A stretch of 64,000 bases of DNA, taken from the NCBI GenBank assembly GCA_018241685.1, contig JAFEDJ010000054.1, positions 1 to 64,000 on the forward strand. Reading direction: 5' to 3'. This document shows, one piece after another, positions 44,498 through 54,113 of this stretch. Below the pieces are notes generated by a model, which made no database searches, was not told the DNA's origin, and saw only the letters and a list, made by a program, of their open reading frames with translations. The position numbers and the translations under genes were made by a program. Within the stretch, counting starts at the first letter, position 1. Each line of letters opens with the position of its first letter. This stretch comes from Pseudomonadota bacterium (GTDB lineage Bacteria; Pseudomonadota; Gammaproteobacteria; Burkholderiales; Rhodocyclaceae).

Positions 44498-44995
44498 ATG
44501 AATTGGAAGAAATGGTTCCGCCGCGAACATGCCGATGAGGCGGCCGCCAACGAGGAACGGGAAGAGGAGCCGCTGACGATCCTGCCCGAGGCCCCCACCA
44601 CGCGGGTCATCGATCTGGACGCCATCGACGCCATCGAGGCCCACATGCGCTGGAAAGCTCGCCTCGAGGCCCGCCTGTTCGGCGCCAAGAAGGACCCGAT
44701 CGCCGCCGACCAGGTCTTTCTCGACAAACGCAGCACCCTCGGCCGCTGGCTCTACGGCCGCGGCCACGAGCGCTTCGGCACCCTCGACACCTTCAGCGAG
44801 CTGCGCCGCCACCACGCCGAATTCCACCGCTACGCCGGCCAGGCCGTGCTGGCCTTCAATGCCGGCCAGCAGGACGAGGCCATCCGCCTGGTCACCGGCG
44901 GCGATTACGCGCGCGCCTCCCAGCGCCTGCGCCAGACCATCACCCGACTGTTCGAAGAAGCGACAGGCCCGGCGCGGAATACGCGGCTCCCGTAA
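44498..44995 (+). CDS. CZB-like (chemoreceptor zinc-binding) domain protein
   Basis: 165 residues. Residues of about 45-115 follow the CZB pattern: AHMRWK (H49), then STLGRWLYG (79-87), then HHAEFH (H106, H110). In CZB domains the second zinc ligand is a Cys in Cx[L]GxW; here that position is Ser79. CZB domains sense zinc or hypochlorite through that Cys, so metal binding must be altered or lost. There is no MCP or GGDEF domain in the chain. It may belong with the AAA+ pair 81 bases upstream. Confidence 0.75.
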   Translation: MNWKKWFRREHADEAAANEEREEEPLTILPEAPTTRVIDLDAIDAIEAHMRWKARLEARLFGAKKDPIAADQVFLDKRSTLGRWLYGRGHERFGTLDTFSELRRHHAEFHRYAGQAVLAFNAGQQDEAIRLVTGGDYARASQRLRQTITRLFEEATGPARNTRLP

Positions 44996-45033
44996 CAGGC
45001 GCCGGCGCGGGGCCGCAACGGGCCATGCCGGCG

Positions 45034-45510
45034 TCAGTGCATGTGCTTGTGATCGTGCTCCACCGGCGCGGCGGCGGTCAGGGCGCGCACCTGGGCCTTC
45101 ACCTCGACGGACTCGACCTTCTTGTCCTTGCCCTCCACCTTCAGCGTGATCGGCACCACCTCGCCCGCCGCCAGGGGTTTCTTCAGGTCGATCAACATCA
45201 CGTGGTAGCTGCCGGGCTTCAGCTCGACCGGCTTGCCGGGCTGCACGTCGAGGCGCTGCACGGCGCGCATCTTCATCACGCCGCCATCCATCGCCATCTC
45301 GTGGATCTCGACGACGCCAGCCGCCGGGCTCGCCGCGCCGACGACGGTGACGCCACCCTGGCTGCTGAGCTGCATGAAGGCGCCAGTGACCTTCTGGGCC
45401 GGCACAGTGCCGCGCACCCACGGGTCCTTGACGTCCAGGTCTGCGGCAGCGGCGCTGCCGATGAACAGGCCGGCCAGCGCCAGCCCTGCGAGCTTGTGGA
45501 TGATGGGCAC
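45034..45510 (-). CDS. periplasmic PCu(A)C copper chaperone
   Basis: 158 residues from GTG 45510, with AAGGAG seven bases upstream. There is a signal peptide (KLAGLALAGLFIGSAAAA). The DUF461/PCu(A)C copper site is present: HEMAM and MKM, then HVM about 22 residues further (H-M-x10-M-x21-H-x-M type). A His-rich tail (EHDHKHMH) may bind more copper. The family delivers Cu(I) to the CuA site of cytochrome c oxidase; no oxidase or Sco gene is adjacent. Confidence 0.93.
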   Translation of the reverse strand: MPIIHKLAGLALAGLFIGSAAAADLDVKDPWVRGTVPAQKVTGAFMQLSSQGGVTVVGAASPAAGVVEIHEMAMDGGVMKMRAVQRLDVQPGKPVELKPGSYHVMLIDLKKPLAAGEVVPITLKVEGKDKKVESVEVKAQVRALTAAAPVEHDHKHMH

Positions 45511-45639
45511 GGAATCACTCCTTGATTGGAACCGGGGCGCAGCTTAGCGCGCCCGGCGGTTGGCGCGGAAACGGATGAAGGCCGGCGCGACCATTTGCCG
45601 CAGCCGGTGGATGGATGCACGGCGGCTGCTACGGCCGGC

Positions 45640-46359
45640 TCAGGACCAGTTCACCGTGGCCGCCAGCAGGTAGCCGGCGCCGTAGACAGTCTTGATCAGC
45701 TTGGCGTGCTGGGGGTTTTCCTCGAAGCGGCGACGCAGCCGCGAGACACGCAGGTCGATGCTGCGGTCCAGCGCCGACACGTCACGCCCGCCGAGCAGCT
45801 GTTCGCGGGTCAGGATGTGGTTGGGGTGGGCCAGCAGCACCGACAGCAGCTGGGCCTCGGCAGTGCTGAGGGTGTCCTGCTCGCCGCTGGGGCTGATGAG
45901 GGTGTTGCTGCCCGGCTCGAAGCGCCAGCCGGCAAACTCGGCGACGCGCTGGCTGGGGTCGGCCGGCAGCACCACCTGGCCGGGGTAGCGGCGCAGGATG
46001 CTGCGCACGCGGGCGATCAGCTCGCGCGGCTCGAAGGGCTTCACCACGTAATCGTCGGCACCCAGCTCCAGGCCCATGACCCGGTCGTAGGTATCGCTGC
46101 GCCCGGTCACCACCAGCAGGCCGCAGGCGTGCTTGCCGCGCAGCTGCTGCAGCACCGCCATGCCGTCCATATCGGGCAGGCCCAGGTCGAGGATTACCAG
46201 CTCCGGCGCCTTGTGGCGCAGACCGTGGAAGAAGGCCTCGGCGGTGCGGAACAACTCGGCCCGGTAGCCGAATTTTTCCAGCGTGTCGGCGATGAGGCGG
46301 GCAATCGCCGCCTCGTCCTCAACCACGTAGATCAGTTCTGGGGGACGGGTATGAGCCAT
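45640..46359 (-). CDS. OmpR/PhoB-type response regulator
   Basis: 239 residues: receiver (about 8-120, phospho-acceptor Asp in VILDLGLPDMDG, Lys in VKPFEP) and a winged-helix DNA-binding domain (about 140-235, RSIDLRVSRLRRRFE, TVYGAGYLL). It follows the hybrid kinase by 16 bases and is its likely phosphorylation target. Confidence 0.95.
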   Translation of the reverse strand: MAHTRPPELIYVVEDEAAIARLIADTLEKFGYRAELFRTAEAFFHGLRHKAPELVILDLGLPDMDGMAVLQQLRGKHACGLLVVTGRSDTYDRVMGLELGADDYVVKPFEPRELIARVRSILRRYPGQVVLPADPSQRVAEFAGWRFEPGSNTLISPSGEQDTLSTAEAQLLSVLLAHPNHILTREQLLGGRDVSALDRSIDLRVSRLRRRFEENPQHAKLIKTVYGAGYLLAATVNWS

Positions 46360-46375
46360 AGCCCGGAAGCTTGGC

Positions 46376-48466
46376 TCATGCAGCCAGCGGACGCAAGGCC
46401 GCCAGCAGCTTGTCGCGGGAGAAGGGCTTGGCCAGCAGCGGCAGATCGGGGTCGGCCTCGACGCTGGCCTGGGCCTCGGCGAAACCGCTCATCAGCACGA
46501 TCGGCAGCTCCGGACGGAAGCGGCGCACGAAACGCGCCAGGGCCCGGCCGTCCATCGTGCCGGGCATCACCACGTCGGAGATCACCAACGCGATGGCCGG
46601 GATGTTCTCCACCATGTCGGCCGCCTCGGCGCCGTTCTCGGCCTCCACCACCGCGCAGCCCAGCTCGGCGAGCTGCATGCGCACTACGGTGCGCACATCC
46701 ACGTCGTCCTCGGCGAGCAGCACCAGCTTGCCGGCCAGGTCGGCGGCATTCACGTCGGCGCCGGCCGGCAGCGCGTCGGGCTGGTCGTCCTCGGCGATGC
46801 TGGGCAGCAGCAGCGCCACCGTGGTACCGCGGGCCTGACGGCTGCGGATGCGCACGCCGCCGCCCGACTGCTTGACGAAGCCGTACACCATCGACATGCC
46901 GAGGCCGCTGCCCATGCCGAACTGCTTGGTGGTGAAGAAGGGCTCGAAGACCCGCGCCAGGGTGCTGCCGTCCATGCCCATGCCGTTGTCGCTGACGGCG
47001 ATCTGCACGTAGTCGCCGGGCGGTACTTCGAGGTCGGCGGCGGCATGCACGCTGAGCTGTTCCAGCGACGACTCGATGCGCAGCTCGCCGCCGTTGGGCA
47101 TCGCGTCGCGGGCGTTGAGGGCCAGGTTGAGCAGCGCGTTCTCCAGTTGGTGGGCGTCCACCATCGCCACCAGACAGGGTTCGCGGCTGGCCGTGCTGAC
47201 CGCAATGGTGGACGGCAGGCTGCGGCGGATCAGCTTGGACATGCCGAGGATCAGCTCGTTGACCTCCACCGGCCGCGGCTCCAGCGGCTGGCGGCGGGCG
47301 AAGCCGAGCAGCCGGCGGATCAGCTCGGCGCCGCGGTTGGCGGCCTGCATGGCCGGCTCGACGAAGTTCTCGGTGAGCGGGTCGTTGGGGTGGTTTTCCT
47401 TCAGCGCCACCAGGTTGCCGATCACCACCGTCAGCATGTTGTTGAAGTCGTGGGCGAGGCCGCCAGTGAGCTGGCCGATGGCTTCCATCTTCTGGGCCTG
47501 GGCCAGCGCCGCCTCGGTGCGGCGCTGCTCGGTGACGTCCACCGAATGCACGTAGCAGCCCTGCACCTCGCCGTCCGGCCCGATGTCCGGCACCAGCGTG
47601 CTACTGGCGCGGGCCGGCATGCCGTCGCGGCCGGTAAGGGTGTATTCGTAGGAGACCTGCTCGCCGGCCAGCGCGCGGGCCAGGTAGCCGGCGACGAGTG
47701 CGTACACCTCCTGCCCGGTGACGTCGCGGATCTGCTTGCCTTCCACCTCCCGCGCCGACCAGCCGAACCACTCGGCGTAGCCCTTGTTGGCATAACGGTA
47801 GATGCCGTTGCGGTCGAAATAGGCGATCGCCGCCGGGATCGCGTCGGTGATCTCGCGCAGGCGCTGCTCGCTGCGCTGCAGGGCCTGGGTGATCGCCTTG
47901 TTGGACTGGATCGCCGCGGTCAGCTCGACGTTGGCGCGGGTCAGCTCTTCGGTGCGGGCATGGATGTGCGCCTCCAGCTCGGCCTGATGATCGGCGATCT
48001 GCTGCTGGGAACGGCGCTGCTCCGTGACGTCGGTATACACCGTGATGAAACCCTGGTGCGGCAGCGGAAAGCCGCGGATCGACAGCACCTGGCCATTGGG
48101 CCGCACCCGTTCGGTGACGTGGGGCAGGAAGCTGCGCGCCCGCGCCACCCGCTCGGCGACCTGCGCCTCCGGATCGCCGGGGCCGTAGTCGCCGCGCTCG
48201 GCGTTGTAGCGGATGAAAACCTCGAAGGACACGCCGGGGCTGGCCAGTTCCGCCGGAAAGTCGAGCAGGCGCAGAAAGGCGCCGTTCCACGCCACCATGC
48301 GCAACTCCTCGTCAAAGACGGTGACGCCCTGGTCGAGCAGGTCGAGCCCCGCCCCGAGCATTTCCCGGTAGCGCCGGTCTGAGGACGGCTGCGCGCCGTC
48401 CGCGGGGTGTTCACCGCTGGGCTGACGTTCCTCGACGGGGTTTTCGGGCCTGTCCTGCTCGTTCAT
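46376..48466 (-). CDS. cytoplasmic PAS-PAS hybrid histidine kinase
   Basis: 696 residues without membrane segments: a PAS-7-like domain (about 30-160), a second PAS/PAC (about 205-315), HisKA with H in GGLAHDFNNML, HATPase with GSGLGMSMVYGFVKQSGG, and a C-terminal receiver (DVVMPG). The GGLAHDFNN H-box is typical of this soluble PAS kinase group. It is cotranscribed with the OmpR-type regulator downstream. The signal is unknown; PAS domains often sense redox, haem or small ligands. Confidence 0.94.
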   Translation of the reverse strand: MNEQDRPENPVEERQPSGEHPADGAQPSSDRRYREMLGAGLDLLDQGVTVFDEELRMVAWNGAFLRLLDFPAELASPGVSFEVFIRYNAERGDYGPGDPEAQVAERVARARSFLPHVTERVRPNGQVLSIRGFPLPHQGFITVYTDVTEQRRSQQQIADHQAELEAHIHARTEELTRANVELTAAIQSNKAITQALQRSEQRLREITDAIPAAIAYFDRNGIYRYANKGYAEWFGWSAREVEGKQIRDVTGQEVYALVAGYLARALAGEQVSYEYTLTGRDGMPARASSTLVPDIGPDGEVQGCYVHSVDVTEQRRTEAALAQAQKMEAIGQLTGGLAHDFNNMLTVVIGNLVALKENHPNDPLTENFVEPAMQAANRGAELIRRLLGFARRQPLEPRPVEVNELILGMSKLIRRSLPSTIAVSTASREPCLVAMVDAHQLENALLNLALNARDAMPNGGELRIESSLEQLSVHAAADLEVPPGDYVQIAVSDNGMGMDGSTLARVFEPFFTTKQFGMGSGLGMSMVYGFVKQSGGGVRIRSRQARGTTVALLLPSIAEDDQPDALPAGADVNAADLAGKLVLLAEDDVDVRTVVRMQLAELGCAVVEAENGAEAADMVENIPAIALVISDVVMPGTMDGRALARFVRRFRPELPIVLMSGFAEAQASVEADPDLPLLAKPFSRDKLLAALRPLAA

Positions 48467-48700
48467 CGCTGTCCTGTTTCCGTGCGGCCTGAATGGCTGC
48501 CTGATCCGATTTTAGCCAGCGTCCCGGGCGACGGAGACGGCCGACAAAATTGAGTACATTTTCACGAAACTTCCGACAAGGTTGTCTGCGAACCTTCTCT
48601 CGATCCTCGGGATTCCGCCCACAAGGCCGCCTCGGGGAACAGGCCCCAGAGCCACCGCCTCATCAAGTCGTGGCGCCAAGAACCAAGAGGAGAAAAACAG

Positions 48701-50341
48701 GTGTCGAACAATCCGTACGAGCAAGGGCTGGACAAATGCGCGGCCAACTATGTCCCGCTGTCGCCCTTGTCCTTTCTCGAGCGTAGCGCCCAGGTCTATC
48801 CGAACCGCCTGTCGGTGATCCATGGCGCCCGCCGCTTCACCTGGAGCGAGACCTACGCCCGCTGCCGCCGCCTGGCCAGCGCCCTCGCCAAGCGCGGCAT
48901 CGGCCGTGGCGACACGGTGGCGGTCATGCTGCCCAACATCCCGGCGATGGTCGAGGCCCACTTCGGCGTGCCGATGATCGGCGCCGTGCTGAACACCCTC
49001 AACACCCGCCTCGACCCGGAAGCCATCGCCTTCATGCTGGCCCACGGCGAAGCCAAGGTGCTGATCACCGACCCCGAGTTCGCCGCCATCATCGCCCCGG
49101 CCCTCGAACTGCTGGAAGGCCCCAAACCGCTGGTCATCGATGCCCTCGACCCGGAATACCCGGGCGACACACGCCTCGGCGAGATCGAGTACGAGGACTT
49201 CCTCGCCGACGCCGACCCGGAGTTCAAGTGGTCGCTGCCTCCTGACGAGTGGGACGCCATCGCCCTCAACTACACCTCTGGCACCACCGGCAACCCGAAG
49301 GGCGTGGTCTTCCACCACCGCGGCGCCTACCTCAACTCCGCCTCCAACATCATCAGCTGGGGCATGCCACAGCACGCCGTCTATCTGTGGACGCTGCCGC
49401 TGTTCCACTGCAACGGCTGGTGCTTCGCCTGGACCCTGGCCGCCAACGCCGGCGTCAACGTGTGCCTGCGCAAGGTGGACGTGGCGCTGATCTATGAGCT
49501 GATCCGCACGCACAAGGTGACCCACTTCTGCGGCGCCCCCATCGTGCACGGCATGCTGATCAACGCGCCGGAAGGCCTGCGCGCCGGCATCGAGCACAAG
49601 GTGTCGGCGCTGATCGCCGGCGCCGCGCCCCCCGCCGCGATCATCGAAGGCATGGAGCGCATCGGCTTCGACATCACCCACGTATATGGCCTGACCGAAA
49701 CCTACGGCCCGGCCGCCGTGTGTGCCAAGCACCCGGAATGGGACGACCTGCCGATCGCCCAGCGCGCCGAGCGCAACGGCCGTCAGGGCGTGCGCTACCA
49801 CATGCAGGAAGGCATCACCGTGCTCGACCCGCAGACCATGGAGCCGGTCCCCGCCGATGGCGAGACCATGGGCGAGATCATGTTCCGCGGCAACCTGGTC
49901 ATGAAGGGTTACCTGAAGAACGAGAAGGCTACCGCGGAGGCCTTCTCCGGCGGCTGGTTCCACACCGGCGACCTGGCCGTGCTGCACCCGGACGGCTACG
50001 TGAAGATCAAGGACCGTTCCAAGGACGTGATCATCTCCGGCGGCGAGAACATCTCCTCGCTGGAAGTGGAAGAAGTGCTGTACCGCCACCCGGCCGTGCT
50101 GACCGCCGCGGTGGTCGCCAAGCCCGACGAGAAGTGGGGCGAAGTGCCGGCCGCCTACATCGAGGTGAAGGAAGACGCCAAGGTCACGGTAGAAGACATC
50201 GTCGCCCACTGCCGCGAGCACCTGGCCCGCTACAAGGTGCCCAAGTTCGTGGAGTTCTGCGTACTGCCCAAGACCTCCACCGGCAAGATCCAGAAATTCG
50301 TACTGCGCCAGCAGGCCAAGTCGGCCTCGGCGATCGAATAA
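48701..50341 (+). CDS. acyl-CoA synthetase (medium/long chain, AMP-forming)
   Basis: 546 residues from GTG 48701, with GAGGAG upstream. ANL-superfamily motifs are NYTSGTTGNPKGV, YGLTETYGP, SGGENISSLEVEE, and the catalytic Lys in TSTGKIQKF. It activates fatty acids to acyl-CoA through an acyl-AMP. It leads a run of genes for electron-transferring flavoprotein and acyl-CoA dehydrogenase, so it probably supplies substrate for that dehydrogenase. Confidence 0.94.
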   Translation: MSNNPYEQGLDKCAANYVPLSPLSFLERSAQVYPNRLSVIHGARRFTWSETYARCRRLASALAKRGIGRGDTVAVMLPNIPAMVEAHFGVPMIGAVLNTLNTRLDPEAIAFMLAHGEAKVLITDPEFAAIIAPALELLEGPKPLVIDALDPEYPGDTRLGEIEYEDFLADADPEFKWSLPPDEWDAIALNYTSGTTGNPKGVVFHHRGAYLNSASNIISWGMPQHAVYLWTLPLFHCNGWCFAWTLAANAGVNVCLRKVDVALIYELIRTHKVTHFCGAPIVHGMLINAPEGLRAGIEHKVSALIAGAAPPAAIIEGMERIGFDITHVYGLTETYGPAAVCAKHPEWDDLPIAQRAERNGRQGVRYHMQEGITVLDPQTMEPVPADGETMGEIMFRGNLVMKGYLKNEKATAEAFSGGWFHTGDLAVLHPDGYVKIKDRSKDVIISGGENISSLEVEEVLYRHPAVLTAAVVAKPDEKWGEVPAAYIEVKEDAKVTVEDIVAHCREHLARYKVPKFVEFCVLPKTSTGKIQKFVLRQQAKSASAIE

Positions 50342-50363
50342 ACACAATCGGAGACAAGAACCC

Positions 50364-51113
50364 ATGAAGATCCTCGTGCCCGTCAAGCGCGTCGTCGATT
50401 ACAACGTCAAGATCCGCGTCAAGGCCGACCAGTCCGGCGTCGAGCTGGCCAACGTCAAGATGGCCATGAACCCCTTCGATGAAATCGCCATCGAGGAAGC
50501 CGTGCGCCTGAAGGAAGCCGGCAAGGCCACCGAAGTGGTCGCCGTGTCTGCCGGTGTCGCCCAGTGCCAGGAAACCCTGCGCACCGCGATGGCCATCGGC
50601 GCCGACCGCGGCATCCTGGTCGAATCCGACGTCGACCTGCAGCCGCTGGCCGTCGCCAAGCTGCTCAAGGCCCTGGTGGACAAGGAGCAGCCGCGCCTGG
50701 TGATCCTCGGCAAGCAGGCCATCGACGACGATTCCAACCAGACCGGCCAGATGCTCGCCGCGCTGCTCGGCTGGCCCCAGGCTACCTTCGCCTCCAAGGT
50801 CGAGGTCGGCCCGGAGCGCGTCAGCGTCACCCGCGAGATCGACGGCGGCCTGGAGACCCTGTCCCTGCCGCTGCCGGCGGTCATCACCACCGACTTGCGC
50901 CTCAACGAGCCGCGTTACGCCACGCTGCCGAACATCATGAAGGCCAAGAAGAAGCCGCTCGACACCGTCAAGCCGGCCGACCTGGGCGTCGACGTGGCCC
51001 CGCGCCTGAGCACGCTGAAAGTCGTCGAACCAGCCGCCCGCGGTGCCGGCATCAAGGTGGCCGATGTGGCCCAGCTGGTCGACAAGCTCAAGAACGAAGC
51101 GAAGGTGATCTGA
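50364..51113 (+). CDS. etfB: electron transfer flavoprotein beta subunit
   Basis: 249 residues, typical length. It starts MKILVPVKRVVDYNVKIRVK and contains the ETF-beta signature VTREIDGGLETLSLPLPAVI. With EtfA it carries electrons from acyl-CoA dehydrogenases to ETF-quinone oxidoreductase, which is encoded downstream. It lies 22 bases after the synthetase. Confidence 0.98.
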   Translation: MKILVPVKRVVDYNVKIRVKADQSGVELANVKMAMNPFDEIAIEEAVRLKEAGKATEVVAVSAGVAQCQETLRTAMAIGADRGILVESDVDLQPLAVAKLLKALVDKEQPRLVILGKQAIDDDSNQTGQMLAALLGWPQATFASKVEVGPERVSVTREIDGGLETLSLPLPAVITTDLRLNEPRYATLPNIMKAKKKPLDTVKPADLGVDVAPRLSTLKVVEPAARGAGIKVADVAQLVDKLKNEAKVI

Positions 51114-51212
51114 TCCGCCGGGGGCGAAGTTCATTCGCCCTCTCAGCGTCGATCTCCGCCACGGGCGCATGCGCGCCCCCACAGGAACAGAGAAAGCGAG
51201 TCAGGAGACAAA

Positions 51213-52148
51213 ATGCCCATTCTCGTCATTGCCGAACACGATAACGCCGGCCTGAAGGCCGCTACCCTCAACACCGTCAGCGCCGCCGCCAAGCTCGGTG
51301 GCGACATCGAAGTGCTGGTCGCCGGCACCGCCTGCGGTGCGGCTGCCGAAGCCGCCGCCAAGCTGGCTGGCGTCGCCAAGGTCAAGCTCGCCGACAGCGC
51401 CGCCTATGCCGAACAGAGCGCCGAGAACCTCGCCGCGCTGCTGGTGGACGTGGTCAAGGCCGGCGGCTACAGCCACGTGCTGGCCCCCGCCACCACCTTC
51501 GGCAAGAACGTGCTGCCGCGCGTCGCCGCGCTGCTCGACGTGGCCCAGATTTCCGACATCGTCGCCATCGAGTCGGCCGACACTTTCGTGCGCCCGATCT
51601 ACGCCGGCAACGCACTGGCCACCGTCAAGTCCGCCGACGCGGTCAAGGTCATCACCGTGCGCACCACCGCCTTCGACGCGGTCGCCGAAGGCGGCTCCGC
51701 TGCTGTGGAAGCCATCGCTGCCGGTGCCGACCTGGGCCTGTCCAAGCTGGTCGGCCGCGAGCTGACCGTGTCCGCCCGCCCGGAACTGGGCGCCGCCAAG
51801 ATCATCGTGTCCGGCGGCCGCGGCCTCGGCAGCGGCGACAACTACCGCGCCGTGCTGGAGCCCCTGGCCGACAAGCTCGGCGCCGCCATGGGCGCCAGCC
51901 GCGCTGCCGTCGATGCGGGCTTCGTGCCCAACGACTACCAGGTCGGCCAGACCGGCAAGATCGTCGCCCCGCAGCTCTACCTGGCCGTCGGCATCTCCGG
52001 CGCCATCCAGCACCTGGCCGGCATGAAGGACTCCAAGGTGATCGTCGCGATCAACAAGGATCCGGAAGCGCCGATCTTCCAGGTGGCCGACTACGGCCTC
52101 GTCGCCGACCTCTTCGAGGCCGTGCCGCAGCTGGCGTCCGCACTCTAA
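51213..52148 (+). CDS. etfA: electron transfer flavoprotein alpha subunit
   Basis: 311 residues, typical length. The C-terminal FAD-binding half shows SGGRGLGSGDNY, VGQTGKIVAPQLYLAVGISG and INKDPEAPIFQVADYG. It forms the ETF heterodimer with EtfB. The 99-base gap after etfB is longer than others in the run but has no clear terminator. Confidence 0.98.
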   Translation: MPILVIAEHDNAGLKAATLNTVSAAAKLGGDIEVLVAGTACGAAAEAAAKLAGVAKVKLADSAAYAEQSAENLAALLVDVVKAGGYSHVLAPATTFGKNVLPRVAALLDVAQISDIVAIESADTFVRPIYAGNALATVKSADAVKVITVRTTAFDAVAEGGSAAVEAIAAGADLGLSKLVGRELTVSARPELGAAKIIVSGGRGLGSGDNYRAVLEPLADKLGAAMGASRAAVDAGFVPNDYQVGQTGKIVAPQLYLAVGISGAIQHLAGMKDSKVIVAINKDPEAPIFQVADYGLVADLFEAVPQLASAL

Positions 52149-52227
52149 GCACGCCATTTCCGTGGGCCGCGCGTGAAGTCGCCGCCCACGGCGACAAACC
52201 CATCTACCGAATTCGCAAGGAAACACC

Positions 52228-54018
52228 ATGAGCAACTACGTCGCCCCCGTGAAGGACATGCTGTTCGCCATGAACGAGCTGGCCGGCCTGCAGGAAATCG
52301 TCGGCCTGCCCGGCAATGAGGACGTGTCCACCGACCTGGTCGAGGCCATCCTCGAGGAAGCCGGCAAGTTCGCCACCGAAGTCGTCGATCCGCTCAACCC
52401 CGTGGGCGACAAGCAGGGCAACAAGTGGAACAACGGCGTGGTGACCACCGCCGATGGTTTCAAGGAGGCCTATGCCTCCTTCTGTGAAACCGGCTGGAAC
52501 GGCATGCCCGCCTCCACCGAGTTCGGCGGCCAGGGCCTTCCGGTGACCGTGTCCACCGCCGTGCTGGAAATGTGGAAGTCCGCCAGCATCTCCTTCTCCC
52601 TGTGCCAGATGCTGACGCTCGGCGCGGTGGAAGCCATTGCCCACCACGGCTCCGACGAGCTGAAGGCGACCTACCTGCCCAACATGGTGTCCGGCAAGTG
52701 GACCGGCACGATGAACCTCACCGAGCCGCAAGCCGGCTCCGACCTCGCCGCCATCCGTACCAAGGCCGAACCCCGCGCCGACGGCAGCTACGCGATCACC
52801 GGCACCAAGATCTTCATCACCTGGGGTGAGCACGACATGGCCGAGAACATCGTCCACCTCGTGCTGGCCCGCCTGCCGGACGCCCCTCCGGGCGTGAAGG
52901 GCATCTCCCTGTTCATCGCGCCGAAGTTCCTCGTCAATGCGGACGGCAGCCTCGGCGAACGCAACGACCTGATCTGCGCCTCCATCGAGCACAAGATGGG
53001 TATCCACGGCAGCGCAACGGCGGTGATGTCCTTCGGTGACAAGGGCGGCGCCATCGGCTACCTGGTCGGCGAGCCGAACCGCGGCCTCGAGTACATGTTC
53101 ACGATGATGAACCACGCCCGCCTGAACGTCGGCCTGGAAGGTGTCGGCGTCTCCGAGCGCAGCTACCAGCACGCCCTCGCTTACGCCCGTGAGCGCATCC
53201 AGGGCAAGATCATCGGCGACAAGTCCGGCGAGAAGAAGCCCATCCTGCACCATCCGGACGTGCGCCGCATGCTGATGGACATGAAGTCCCGCACCGAAGC
53301 AGGCCGCGCCATCGCCTACTACGTGGCCGGCTGCATGGACCGCGCCAAGAGCCACCCGGACGCCGACGTGCGCGCCGCCAACCAGCGCCGCCTCGAACTG
53401 CTGACCCCGGTGGTGAAGGGCTGGTGCACCGAGAACGCCCAGGGCATCACCTGGAACGGCGTGCAGGTGCATGGCGGCATGGGCTTCATCGAGGAAACCG
53501 GCGCCGCCCAATACATGCGTGACGCCCGCATCATCACCATCTACGAAGGCACCACCGCGATCCAGGCCAACGACCTGATCGGTCGCAAGACCGCCAAGGA
53601 AGGCGGCAAGAGCATGCAGCAACTGCTCGCCGAGATCGCCGAGACCGGTTCCGTGCTGCGCAACTCCGACAACCCGACGCTGAAGGCCCTGGCCGACGCG
53701 CTGGGCAACGGCATCGCCGCGCTGGACGAAGCCACCAACTGGCTGCTCGCCAACTACGACGCCAACCCGCAGGCCGCCGCGGCCGGCTCGGTGCCCTTCC
53801 TCAAGCTGACCGGCATCGTCGTCGGCGGCTGGCTGATGGCCCGTTCCGCGCAGATCGCCGCCACCCGCCTGGAGGCGGCCGATGGCGACTTCTACAAGGC
53901 CAAGCTGGCCACCGCCGCCTACTTCGCCCAGCACGTGATCCCCGAAGCCAACAGCTACCGGGATGCCATCGTGAATGGCGCCGAGTCGGTGCTGGCGCTG
54001 GAAGAAGCCCTCTTCTAA
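52228..54018 (+). CDS. acyl-CoA dehydrogenase
   Basis: 596 residues, the longer class with an extra C-terminal domain. Motifs include MNLTEPQAGSDLAAIRTK, GVQVHGGMGFIEETGAAQ and the catalytic Glu in TIYEGTTAIQANDLIGRK. It oxidises acyl-CoA to enoyl-CoA and passes electrons to ETF, whose genes are immediately upstream. Confidence 0.96.
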   Translation: MSNYVAPVKDMLFAMNELAGLQEIVGLPGNEDVSTDLVEAILEEAGKFATEVVDPLNPVGDKQGNKWNNGVVTTADGFKEAYASFCETGWNGMPASTEFGGQGLPVTVSTAVLEMWKSASISFSLCQMLTLGAVEAIAHHGSDELKATYLPNMVSGKWTGTMNLTEPQAGSDLAAIRTKAEPRADGSYAITGTKIFITWGEHDMAENIVHLVLARLPDAPPGVKGISLFIAPKFLVNADGSLGERNDLICASIEHKMGIHGSATAVMSFGDKGGAIGYLVGEPNRGLEYMFTMMNHARLNVGLEGVGVSERSYQHALAYARERIQGKIIGDKSGEKKPILHHPDVRRMLMDMKSRTEAGRAIAYYVAGCMDRAKSHPDADVRAANQRRLELLTPVVKGWCTENAQGITWNGVQVHGGMGFIEETGAAQYMRDARIITIYEGTTAIQANDLIGRKTAKEGGKSMQQLLAEIAETGSVLRNSDNPTLKALADALGNGIAALDEATNWLLANYDANPQAAAAGSVPFLKLTGIVVGGWLMARSAQIAATRLEAADGDFYKAKLATAAYFAQHVIPEANSYRDAIVNGAESVLALEEALF

Positions 54019-54061
54019 AGGCCTTTCCCCACCCTTTCCCGGCCTGACGGCCGGTCCGTGT

Positions 54062-54081
54062 CCCGCCTCTCCGGAGGCGGG
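54062..54081 (+). other. hairpin between acyl-CoA dehydrogenase and ETF-QO genes
   Basis: CCCGCCTC and GAGGCGGG form an 8-bp stem; TTTTTG follows ten bases later. A second hairpin, CCGGCC-TGAC-GGCCGG, precedes it. They may weaken read-through or stabilise the upstream mRNA. The T run is not directly attached, so I do not call it a terminator. Confidence 0.35.
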
Positions 54082-54113
54082 CAGGAGCCCCTTTTTGTTC
54101 GGAGAACGCAGCA

